Shown here in pieces: positions 57,493-64,000 of a stretch of DNA of 64,000 nt (positions are counted from its first letter, which is position 1; every line of letters starts with the position of its first letter). This stretch comes from Candidatus Gemmiger faecavium (GTDB taxonomy: Bacteria; Bacillota; Clostridia; Oscillospirales; Ruminococcaceae). The translations under genes were made by a program, and so were the position numbers. The notes beneath the pieces were generated by a model that worked only from the letters and a program-made list of their open reading frames with translations, did no database searches and was not told where the DNA came from. The stretch spans positions 62,001 to 126,000 of the forward strand of contig DXFO01000009.1 in NCBI GenBank assembly GCA_019114415.1. Reading direction: 5' to 3'.

Positions 57493-57819
57493 ATGGGGAA
57501 ACTGTATACCCTTGACGACAAACTTTTGACCGAAGTCCCCGAGGTGCGTGTGGGGGACAAGGTCTATCCGGTGGACAACCGCCAGAAAACGGTGATGCAG
57601 ATCCAGCGGGTGATGGCAAAGGCGGACGCCGAACCGGAGGCGCAGCTGAGCGAGGCCTTCCGGCTGGCGCTGGGCGGCCAGGCTGCTAAAGAACTGGAGG
57701 AGAAAAATCTGCCCTACCCGGCGGTACAGGAACTGTTTGCCCTGGTGCTGGCCGCGGTGACCGGCGAGGAGGCCGAGGTCGTCCGCCGGCGATTTCGCAC
57801 CGCACGGGAACAGGTCTGA
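57493..57819 (+). CDS. Phage tail assembly chaperone (first frame)
   Basis: 108 residues, helical. Position between tail tube and tape measure genes, and the small size, identify the G-type chaperone that coats the tape measure. ATG at 57493 follows CAGGAGG. The downstream frame is open from 57761, overlapping the last 59 bases, as in programmed frameshift arrangements. Confidence 0.72.
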   Translation: MGKLYTLDDKLLTEVPEVRVGDKVYPVDNRQKTVMQIQRVMAKADAEPEAQLSEAFRLALGGQAAKELEEKNLPYPAVQELFALVLAAVTGEEAEVVRRRFRTAREQV

Positions 57820-58195
57820 ACCGGTTTTTGCCGGGCAGGTCCCCTACGATCTGCTGTTTGACGAGGACGCTCTTTTGCAGAGCGTGGCGGCCCAGTACGG
57901 TGTGCTGCCCGCCGTCCAGAGGGAACTGCCCTGGCCGGAATGGGAGCGCCTGGTGTCCGGCCTGATGGAGGATACCCCCCTGGGGAAGCTGGTGGCGGTG
58001 CGCACCGAGCGTGACCCCGCCGCTTTGCGGCGGATGACGCCCTGGCAGCGTAAGGCCCGGCGGGACTGGAACCGCTTTCTGGCCCGGCGGGCGGGGCAGA
58101 CCAAGCCGGACACCGGGGCGCAGCGGGCCTTGCAGGTACAGCTGGCGCGGATGTTCGGCGGGGAGACGGCAGAGACCAAACGGAAACAAGGCTGA
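57761..58195 (+). CDS. Phage tail assembly chaperone extension (second frame, Gp15-like)
   Basis: The frame opens after a TGA at 57758-57760 and continues to 58195. The sequence before the track start (TTG 57875) reads PYDLLFDEDALLQSVAAQYG and continues WPEWERLVSGLMEDTPLGKLVAVR, like the Gp15/T-type chaperone. No good ribosome-binding site precedes the TTG, so it is probably made by ribosomal frameshifting from the previous gene. The shift needed is +1 or -2; the exact slip site is not identified. Confidence 0.62.
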   Translation, partial: PARRPRSSAGDFAPHGNRSEPVFAGQVPYDLLFDEDALLQSVAAQYGVLPAVQRELPWPEWERLVSGLMEDTPLGKLVAVRTERDPAALRRMTPWQRKARRDWNRFLARRAGQTKPDTGAQRALQVQLARMFGGETAETKRKQG

Positions 58196-58209
58196 AAGGA
58201 GGAACGGCG

Positions 58210-59931
58210 GTGGCGGAAAAACTGTACAAAGCCAAAACCGAAAAATATGAACTGCCCTCCGTGGGGAGGGACGGGTGGCGGGCCGCAGCCGCCGCGGCGG
58301 CTGCAACGCTGCGCCCGGCAGCGGCTGCGGCCGGAAGCATGACAAAGATGGAGAGCGCGGCCCAGGGGGCGGCGTCCGCCATGAAGGCGGCGGCATCCGC
58401 CGCGGCAAAAACGGCCACGGCCACCGCAAAGGCGGCAGCGTCGGCGGCGCGGTACACCGCCAGCTTTGACGAGCTGGAAAAACTGCCCGCCGCGGCAAAA
58501 ACATCGGGTTCGGGCTCGGGGGCGAGTTCGTCCAAGGGCAAAAATCCCAAGGAGGACGGCGGAGAGGACGGCGCGGCGCAGCTGAGCCTGTGGGACCGCA
58601 TCCGGGCCGCCGCGGCCCAGTTCTGGGCCTGGTGGAACAGCCTGACCGAGACGGGACGTGCGGCTTGGGCCACCGCCTGGGCAAGCATCCGGGAGACGGC
58701 GGCGGGTGCCTGGGCGGGGATCACATCGGCGGCGTCAGGACTCTGGCAGGGAACGCTGCTGCCTTTTCTGACCTGGCTAGCGGGAGTGTTTGCGCCGGGT
58801 ATCTACAACAGCTTTTCCACCGCCGTGGCGCCCATCGCGTCGGGGGTGCTGACCACCCTCGTGAACGCTTTCGTGACCGCCTTCCAGACCGGATGCACCC
58901 TGGTGTCCCAGGCGGTGTCCAGCGTGCTGGTGCCTGCCCTGGAACTGCTGCTGACCATCTGGAACGGCATGATGGCGGGCATCTCGGCGGCGTGGACCAC
59001 CTGGGGACAGCCCATTCTGGACGGGGTGACGCTGGGGGTGCAGAACCTGATGCTGCTGGTGACCAACCTGTGGCAGAGCGTGCTGCAGCCGGTGCTGACG
59101 GCGTTTCTGGCGGCGGTGGAATCGCTGTGGAACGAACACTTGCTGCCCCTGTGGAACCAGGCTTTGCAGCTGCTGGGGGCGGGGCAGACCATGGTGCTCA
59201 ACTACTGGAACAACATCCTGATGCCCTTCCTCAACTGGATGGCGGAGACGTTCGGCCCGCTGGTGGCCCAGGTGCTTATCGTGGCGGGGCAGGCGGCAAC
59301 GTCCGCGGCGGCTTTGATGAGCGAGGCCGCCCGGGTCATTCTGACAGTATTCACCGGCGTGGCCGAGTTCATGTCCAACGTCTTTGCGGGCAACTGGGCC
59401 GCCGCCTGGGAGAGCGTGCGCGCCACCGTGGACAGCGTGTGGACGTCCATTCAGGACCTTGTCCGCACGGCGGTCAATGGGGTCATCGGTTTCGTGAACG
59501 GGATGCTCAGCGCCATTGCGGCGGGCATCAATGCGGTGGCGGATGCTCTCAACAGCCTGTCCTTTACGGTGCCTGACTGGGTGCCGGGGCTGGGCGGGTC
59601 CCATATCGGGTTTTCCATCGGCCATGTGGCGGCGCCCCAGATCCCCATGCTGGCGTCCGGCGGTGTCATCCGCCAGCCCACTCTGGCCATGATGGGCGAG
59701 TACCCCGGGGCGGCTTCCGACCCTGAGATCGCGGCGCCCCAGTCGGCCATCGCCCGGGCGGTATCCGATGCCAACGGCGACGTGGTGGATGCCGTTCTCA
59801 CTGCGGCCCAGCAGATCATTCAGGCCATCCGGGAAAACGGCGGGGAGATCGTCATCGGGGATGAGGTCATCGGCCGGGCGGCCCGGCGCTACAACGACCG
59901 CAGAGCGGTCATGACGGGAGGTGTGGTATGA
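58210..59931 (+). CDS. Phage tail tape measure protein
   Basis: 573 residues, with Ala/Lys-rich helical N-terminal part (about 20-90), hydrophobic stretches between 190 and 430, and a Gly-rich C-terminal region (WVPGLGGSHIGFSIGHVA and GGVIRQPTLAMMGEYPGA), typical of tape measure proteins. It sets tail length; the short protein implies a short tail if the usual residue-to-length relation applies. Start GTG at 58210 after AAAGGAGGAACGGCG. Its stop overlaps the next gene (ATGA). Confidence 0.85.
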   Translation: MAEKLYKAKTEKYELPSVGRDGWRAAAAAAAATLRPAAAAAGSMTKMESAAQGAASAMKAAASAAAKTATATAKAAASAARYTASFDELEKLPAAAKTSGSGSGASSSKGKNPKEDGGEDGAAQLSLWDRIRAAAAQFWAWWNSLTETGRAAWATAWASIRETAAGAWAGITSAASGLWQGTLLPFLTWLAGVFAPGIYNSFSTAVAPIASGVLTTLVNAFVTAFQTGCTLVSQAVSSVLVPALELLLTIWNGMMAGISAAWTTWGQPILDGVTLGVQNLMLLVTNLWQSVLQPVLTAFLAAVESLWNEHLLPLWNQALQLLGAGQTMVLNYWNNILMPFLNWMAETFGPLVAQVLIVAGQAATSAAALMSEAARVILTVFTGVAEFMSNVFAGNWAAAWESVRATVDSVWTSIQDLVRTAVNGVIGFVNGMLSAIAAGINAVADALNSLSFTVPDWVPGLGGSHIGFSIGHVAAPQIPMLASGGVIRQPTLAMMGEYPGAASDPEIAAPQSAIARAVSDANGDVVDAVLTAAQQIIQAIRENGGEIVIGDEVIGRAARRYNDRRAVMTGGVV

Positions 59932-60296
59932 TCCGCACAAAAAGTACACAGTACACCATCGACGGCCAGCCCATGCCGGAACCGGATGAGGAGGCCGAAC
60001 TGAGCTTTTCCGACCTGGATGCGTCGGACAGCGGCCGGACGGAGGACGGCGTCATGCACCGTATCGTGGTGCGGGAGAAGGTGGCGACCTTCGGGTTTTC
60101 CTACGCCCTGCTGGACCGGGAGGACTATGCCTGTCTGGAAGGACTGATGGCCGGCAAGGCACAGTTTGCCTTCGGCTACACCGGCTCCGACGGGCAGCCC
60201 CGCACCATCACGGCATACTGCTCCAAGACGAGCATCGTTCTGAAAAGCCGGAACGGGCTGTACAAAAATTACAAGTTCAACATCATCCAGTGCTGA
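59928..60296 (+). CDS. Phage distal-tail-type protein (DUF6711-like)
   Basis: 122 residues. The segment RTEDGVMHRIVVREKVATFGFSYALL and C-terminal YKNYKFNIIQC resemble small tail-tip proteins (DUF6711) that follow the tape measure gene. It overlaps the tape measure stop by 4 bases. Function in tail tip assembly is inferred from position. Confidence 0.65.
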   Translation: MIRTKSTQYTIDGQPMPEPDEEAELSFSDLDASDSGRTEDGVMHRIVVREKVATFGFSYALLDREDYACLEGLMAGKAQFAFGYTGSDGQPRTITAYCSKTSIVLKSRNGLYKNYKFNIIQC

Positions 60297-60308
60297 GGGG
60301 GTGGCGGA

Positions 60309-62162
60309 TTGCTGGTACATAAACTGACGCTGCCCGACGGCTCCGTGCTGGATGCTGGGGTCATCCGCAGCGTGATGCTGACCGAGCAGATCAACGATCA
60401 GACCGACCTCTGCCCCGGTGCGGCCTGTGCGGCCTGCGCCGAGATCGAACTGTGGGCGCCCCGAAATGGGTTGCAGATCGCCCAGGGGGAGGAACTGATC
60501 CTGACCCGGGTGGATACAGGCTTGGGCAGGGAAACGCAGGCGGGGATATTCCTGGCGGAAAAGCCGGTGAAGGTCAGCGCCAATGTCATCCGGGTCACGG
60601 CCTACGACCGCATGACCCTTTTAGACAAAACGCTTTCCCCCTGGCTGCGGGAACAGCAGGGAGCTTTCCCCATGACACTGGCGGACTTTATCCGGGCGGT
60701 CTGCGCACAGTGCGGCGTGGTGCTGGCGGAAGGGGCGCTGGATGGTCTGCCCAATGCCGGGTATGAGATCCAGGCTTTCTATGCCGACGACCTGACGGGG
60801 CGGCAGCTCATTCAATGGGCGGCCCAGGCGGCCTGCCGTTTTGCACGCATGACACGGTTGGGAATGCTGGAATTTGGCTGGTACCGCGGGTCTGCGGCTG
60901 CCAGGGTGGGACCGGCGGAAAATCCGGATGTCCGGACCGGGCTGAGGTTGGCGGGAGCTGCCCTGCGCACTGTCTCCGGAGAGGTATGGCGGTTTGGCAT
61001 GAGACAGGCGGGGTATCTGTCCGGAACCCTGACCTATGAGGAATACACTGCCGCCCCCATCGACAAGGTGCAGATCCGGCAGTCGGACGACGATGTGGGC
61101 ATCATTTACCCGGAGGAGGAGCAGGAGACCAACGCCCTGGTGCTCCAGGGCAACCTGCTGCTGACCACCGAATCCGCCGAAGTCCTGCGGCCGGTGGCAC
61201 AGGCCATTTACGAACAGATTGCGGATATCCGATACACGCCGCTGTCCGTGGCGGTGCAGGCGGGGGAGGCCCTGCCGCAGCCCGGCGACATGGTGACGGT
61301 GGCAGACGCCTACGGCAGGACCATGCAGACCTGCATCATGGAACGGACTTTGTCCGGCCAGCGCTGCACCCTGGAAAGCACCGGCAACGCCCGGCGGGAT
61401 TCCACGGCGGCGGTGAACCGGCAGAGCTATTCCAACCTGCGGGGCAAGATGCTGGAGATCGCCGCCGATGTGGACGGGCTGAAGATCACGGCGTCGGAGC
61501 TGTCGGGCGGGATGGCGTCGCTGGAACTGACGGTGGACGGACTGCGCACCGAAGTGTCCGGCAAGCTGGACGGAGACGAGGCGTCCACCATGATAGAGCA
61601 GAGCCTGCAGGGGCTGACCCTGTCGGCGGAGGCGGGGGACCAGAGCAGCACCCTGACCCTTAAGGCGGGTGGGGTGACGCTGTCCAGCGCGGAAATCACC
61701 TTCCGGGGCATGGTGACCTTTGAGGACCTGGCCGCGGAGGGCGGTACCACCATCAACGGCGGCAACATCACCACCGGCAAGATCGGGTCGGAGGCGGGCA
61801 ATACCGTCTACGACCTGGACGCCGGTACGCTGCGCACCGGGCGCTCGGGCGGAAGTCGGGTGGAGATGGATGACCGGGGCATCAAATGGTATGTGGAAAA
61901 TGGCGGCAAAAGTTATCTGACAGGGGTTTTGTACAGCAAGTACGGGGCTACCTACATCGGTGACAACAGCCGCTATACCTTTTTGGGGTGGTTCTCCAGC
62001 GCAACGCCGGATTTTGGCTGGTCCAGCGGCGGAGCGCACAGCAATTTTGTGGGCATTGCCATTGACCAGACCGGCGCGACCATCCACTGCAACGCCAGCA
62101 AGTTTGAGATCCCGGGGCGCATCGAGTGCACGACACTGGCGGTGAACGGGAGAGAAATATGA
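60309..62162 (+). CDS. Phage tail hub / tail-associated protein
   Basis: 617 residues. The N-terminal 350 residues (PDGSVLDAGVIRSVMLTEQIND ... TLLDKTLSPWL ... FIRAVCAQCGVVL) look like a baseplate hub or Gp18-type tail protein, and the C-terminal half has repeated Gly/Thr-rich beta segments (ISSAEITFRG-like, TINGGNITTGKIG) common in tail proteins. Start is TTG at 60309 after GGGGGTGGCG. Its stop overlaps the lipoprotein-like ORF. Confidence 0.72.
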   Translation: MLVHKLTLPDGSVLDAGVIRSVMLTEQINDQTDLCPGAACAACAEIELWAPRNGLQIAQGEELILTRVDTGLGRETQAGIFLAEKPVKVSANVIRVTAYDRMTLLDKTLSPWLREQQGAFPMTLADFIRAVCAQCGVVLAEGALDGLPNAGYEIQAFYADDLTGRQLIQWAAQAACRFARMTRLGMLEFGWYRGSAAARVGPAENPDVRTGLRLAGAALRTVSGEVWRFGMRQAGYLSGTLTYEEYTAAPIDKVQIRQSDDDVGIIYPEEEQETNALVLQGNLLLTTESAEVLRPVAQAIYEQIADIRYTPLSVAVQAGEALPQPGDMVTVADAYGRTMQTCIMERTLSGQRCTLESTGNARRDSTAAVNRQSYSNLRGKMLEIAADVDGLKITASELSGGMASLELTVDGLRTEVSGKLDGDEASTMIEQSLQGLTLSAEAGDQSSTLTLKAGGVTLSSAEITFRGMVTFEDLAAEGGTTINGGNITTGKIGSEAGNTVYDLDAGTLRTGRSGGSRVEMDDRGIKWYVENGGKSYLTGVLYSKYGATYIGDNSRYTFLGWFSSATPDFGWSSGGAHSNFVGIAIDQTGATIHCNASKFEIPGRIECTTLAVNGREI

Positions 62163-62428
62163 GAAAGCTGCGGGCTGCGGGGGCGGTATTGCTGCTGGAG
62201 GTGGTTCTGCTGACGGCCTGTCTGCCGCAGGGCGGCGTGTTCGGCCATGGAGACAAAACGCCCCGGCCGGAATTCCCCGGCAGCCCCATGGCCCCGGGGG
62301 TACAGATACAGAAAAGGGAGGGACAGCAATGGACGCAGGACGGGCGGTGGAAGCCTTTGAACAGCAGGTGGTGGGAGCCATCAACAAAAGCGGTCTGCAC
62401 CCGGTGGTGGTGCGGCTGGTGCTTTTGA
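62159..62428 (+). CDS. Small phage lipoprotein-like ORF
   Basis: 89 residues. A hydrophobic N-terminus ends in VVLLTAC, a plausible lipobox with Cys21, followed by a Pro/Gly-rich tail. GGGAGAGA precedes the ATG, which overlaps the previous stop. The last 33 codons overlap the next small gene in another frame, which makes the true length uncertain. Could be a superinfection-type or envelope protein; no family is recognised. Confidence 0.5.
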   Translation: MRKLRAAGAVLLLEVVLLTACLPQGGVFGHGDKTPRPEFPGSPMAPGVQIQKREGQQWTQDGRWKPLNSRWWEPSTKAVCTRWWCGWCF

Positions 62429-62502
62429 ATCTGGTGCATGTGGTGGAGGACAAGGAACGGGAGCTTGCCAAGCAGGCGGAACAGGAGGGAACCGGTGGCT
62501 GA
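62329..62502 (+). CDS. Small helical phage protein (57 residues, missed by the ORF track)
   Basis: ATG at 62329 follows AAAGGGAGGG. The product MDAGRAVEAFEQQVVGAIN ... ELAKQAEQEGTGG is a charged amphipathic helix. It overlaps the lipoprotein-like ORF in front and the fibre gene behind (8 bases), giving tight coupling. Function unknown. Confidence 0.65.
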   Translation: MDAGRAVEAFEQQVVGAINKSGLHPVVVRLVLLNLVHVVEDKERELAKQAEQEGTGG

Positions 62503-63460
62503 AACAGGATATTATGACAGCCCGATGACGGGCGAGGAACTGGATGCGGCCTTTGCCAAAATGGCAGGCATTGACGAGAGTGTCCGGCAGGCGGCCCAGA
62601 GCGCCGAAACGGCCCGGCAGTACGGGCAGATCGTGGAACAGAACGCACAGGCAATCCGGGACATCGAGGAAAATCTTGACGTGATCCTGGAAGCCCCGAG
62701 CCAGGCGCAGGCGGCGTCCCAGAGTGCGGAGCGGGCTGCGGCAAGCGAGGCTTCGGCGGCGGGAGCAGCCGCACAGGCAGGACAGAGCGCGTCCGCGGCG
62801 GCACAGTCTGCCGAACAGGCCCAGCAGGTGGCTCAGGGCGCCCAGGGATGGTATGAGACCGAGGAAGCTTTGCGGGCGGCACATCCCACGGGGGAAAACG
62901 GCCAGTGGGCCATTGTGGGAAGCACGGATACCATCTGGACCTGGGACAGCGATACGGGCGCCTGGAAAAACACCAGCGTCAAGACTGACCTGTCCGGGTA
63001 TTACACCAAGGAACAGGCGGACGAACGGTTCGCGACCTCGGAACAGGGCGTCAAGGCGGACAGCGCGGTGCAGTCGGTCAACGGGGTCAGACCCGGCAGC
63101 GGCGGCGCGGTGACCATCCCGGTGGGAACAAAGATGACCCTGCTGTGGACCAACCCGGCGCCTTCCAGCCCGTTTGGGGCGCAGAGTGTCAGCATCGATG
63201 GGGAGAAATACGACGCTTTCCTGGTGCTGGGAATGGACGGAAGCTGTATCCTGAATAACCGGTCTGGGGCATCCAATGTGCTGTTTGGAAAATTCGGCTT
63301 TTGGAACAACACCGGTTATAACCTATCCATGAGATCGGTGACGCGTGGATCGAATACGATAAATTTCAGCGAGTGTAAAATTTTGGATGGCGGACCGCTG
63401 AATGCTGGTGTGTTCAATCAGAACTGCGTCCCGCAGAAAATTTACGGCATCAACTTGTAA
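62495..63460 (+). CDS. Phage tail fibre / receptor-binding-type protein
   Basis: 321 residues. Residues 30-120 are an Ala/Gln/Ser-rich coiled coil (QAAQSAETARQYGQIVEQN and following), as in fibre shafts; then SGYYTKEQADERFAT, a typical fibre trimer element, and a beta-type C-terminal domain that may contact the host. GTG at 62495 follows AGGAGGG; the track start lies in an unsupported extension. Confidence 0.72.
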   Translation: MAETGYYDSPMTGEELDAAFAKMAGIDESVRQAAQSAETARQYGQIVEQNAQAIRDIEENLDVILEAPSQAQAASQSAERAAASEASAAGAAAQAGQSASAAAQSAEQAQQVAQGAQGWYETEEALRAAHPTGENGQWAIVGSTDTIWTWDSDTGAWKNTSVKTDLSGYYTKEQADERFATSEQGVKADSAVQSVNGVRPGSGGAVTIPVGTKMTLLWTNPAPSSPFGAQSVSIDGEKYDAFLVLGMDGSCILNNRSGASNVLFGKFGFWNNTGYNLSMRSVTRGSNTINFSECKILDGGPLNAGVFNQNCVPQKIYGINL

Positions 63461-63486
63461 ACGGATGGGAAAAGGCGGTGAAAGAT

Positions 63487-64000
63487 ATGCGACTGGAAAA
63501 CGGAGAAGTGCTTTTGCTCTGGCCGCTGGCACTGCATGTGCTGACGGCGGGGTACTATTATAACAGCGGCGGCTTGCATCAGGCCATCGACCTGCGGACC
63601 AATCAGGACGGCAGCATCGTCAAGCCGGTGTATGCGGCGGAAAGCGGTACTGTGGATCAGGTGCAGGCCTGGGACGGCCACACCAAGACCGGGATGCAGA
63701 GCTATGGCAACATGGTGCGCATCAGACACGCGGACTACAACGGCAAGACGCTGCAGACCCGGTACGCCCATCTGTCCTCCTGTTGCGTGGCGCAGGGAGA
63801 ACGGGTCGAGGAGGGACAGCTCATCGGTTATACCGGGCAGACCGGCAACGTTTATGGCGCACACCTGCATTTTGAGGTCATCTGGGACGGGGTGCGGAGA
63901 AATCCCCTGGTCTGGCTGGACGAGGACTTTACCCTGGCCACCGGCAGCGAGTACACCTACGGCGCGGGAGAGCACGGGGTGACGCGCCCGGCGGAACAGG
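63487..64000 (+). CDS. M23 family peptidase / phage lysin (truncated by window edge)
   Basis: Open to the right edge; 171 residues visible. The zinc motifs of M23 glycyl-glycine-type endopeptidases are complete: HQAIDLR (HxxxD) near residue 37 and HLHFE (HxH) near 138, with RYAHLSS between them. It probably cuts the peptidoglycan cross-bridge during lysis or entry. The track shows only a shadow frame here. ATG at 63487 has AAGG and GGTGA in front. Confidence 0.82.
   Translation, partial: MRLENGEVLLLWPLALHVLTAGYYYNSGGLHQAIDLRTNQDGSIVKPVYAAESGTVDQVQAWDGHTKTGMQSYGNMVRIRHADYNGKTLQTRYAHLSSCCVAQGERVEEGQLIGYTGQTGNVYGAHLHFEVIWDGVRRNPLVWLDEDFTLATGSEYTYGAGEHGVTRPAEQ

Larger units (their letters stand above)
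50801..64000 (+). mobile_element. Prophage, packaging-head-tail-lysis part (right end outside window)
   Basis: Genes run in the canonical siphovirus order: terminase small, terminase large, portal, scaffold-like, capsid, connectors, tail tube, tail chaperones, tape measure, distal tail, tail hub, fibre, peptidase. Integrase, repressor and replication genes are not in the window. All structural frames look intact. The left boundary is uncertain and is placed at the first phage gene; no attachment site could be defined. Confidence 0.88.

Noticed and set aside
56187-57560. 457-codon minus-strand ORF through phage genes and repeat copy 3
   Set aside because: Antisense to intact phage genes; useful only as evidence of the repeat because its peptide recurs in the other shadow ORFs.

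Overview
This window looks like a chromosomal segment of a GC-rich, anaerobic, gut-type Firmicute. Supporting genes are a class III fructose-bisphosphatase, an anaerobic sulfatase-maturase-type radical SAM enzyme, a SpoIID-like protein, an MsmX-type ATPase, NAD(P)-dependent glutamate dehydrogenase, D-lactate dehydrogenase, a CarD-like regulator and NCS2 uracil permease. Base composition and gene set fit Oscillospiraceae (Faecalibacterium/Gemmiger/Subdoligranulum neighbourhood). That placement is inference; no rRNA or marker gene is present to prove it. I saw no tRNA, rRNA, CRISPR array or insertion sequence with a transposase.

Layout. 1-5.8 kb: housekeeping genes on the plus strand (metallophosphoesterase tail, D-LDH, rsmI / phosphodiesterase / birA cluster, a membrane-anchored unknown, a DUF362-ferredoxin protein). 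5.9-12.3 kb: a large minus-strand membrane protein, a two-gene ABC exporter and an M3 oligoendopeptidase with a small membrane protein. 12.4-20.3 kb: a complete oligopeptide ABC importer (SBP, two permeases, two ATPases) with tandem perfect palindromes in its leader and an unusually large second permease. 20.4-30.2 kb: AraC regulator, MsmX-like ATPase, MATE pump, SpoIID-like protein, a divergent LysR / carboxymuconolactone-decarboxylase pair and a uracil permease with an attenuator-like leader. 30.4-34.9 kb: a pstS-pstC-pstA-pstB-phoU operon whose PstS appears circularly permuted. 35-41.2 kb (minus strand): glutamate dehydrogenase, a MIF/tautomerase homologue with an anSME-like radical SAM enzyme, a second MATE pump behind an attenuator-like leader, and a ROK repressor. 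41.2-47.9 kb: a ROK-linked catabolic operon of two sugar-phosphate-isomerase-fold proteins and two Gfo/Idh/MocA dehydrogenases, translationally coupled to fructose-1,6-bisphosphatase. 48-50.3 kb: DUF6465-like protein, nitroreductase, unknown protein, CarD. 50.8-64 kb: the packaging, head, tail and lysis part of a siphovirus-type prophage that runs off the right edge.

The genes combine into peptide and phosphate uptake, amino-acid and sugar catabolism with gluconeogenic output, and several regulated efflux or uptake systems with recognisable leader RNAs. The most unexpected features are (i) a three-copy interspersed repeat of about 190-280 bp with imperfect terminal and internal inverted repeats, each copy in the same orientation just upstream of a gene and two of the three inside or beside the prophage, (ii) the permuted PstS, (iii) the roughly 200-residue extracytoplasmic insertion in the peptide permease, and (iv) a probable frameshifted tail-assembly chaperone. 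All domain calls come from reading motifs; no database search was run.
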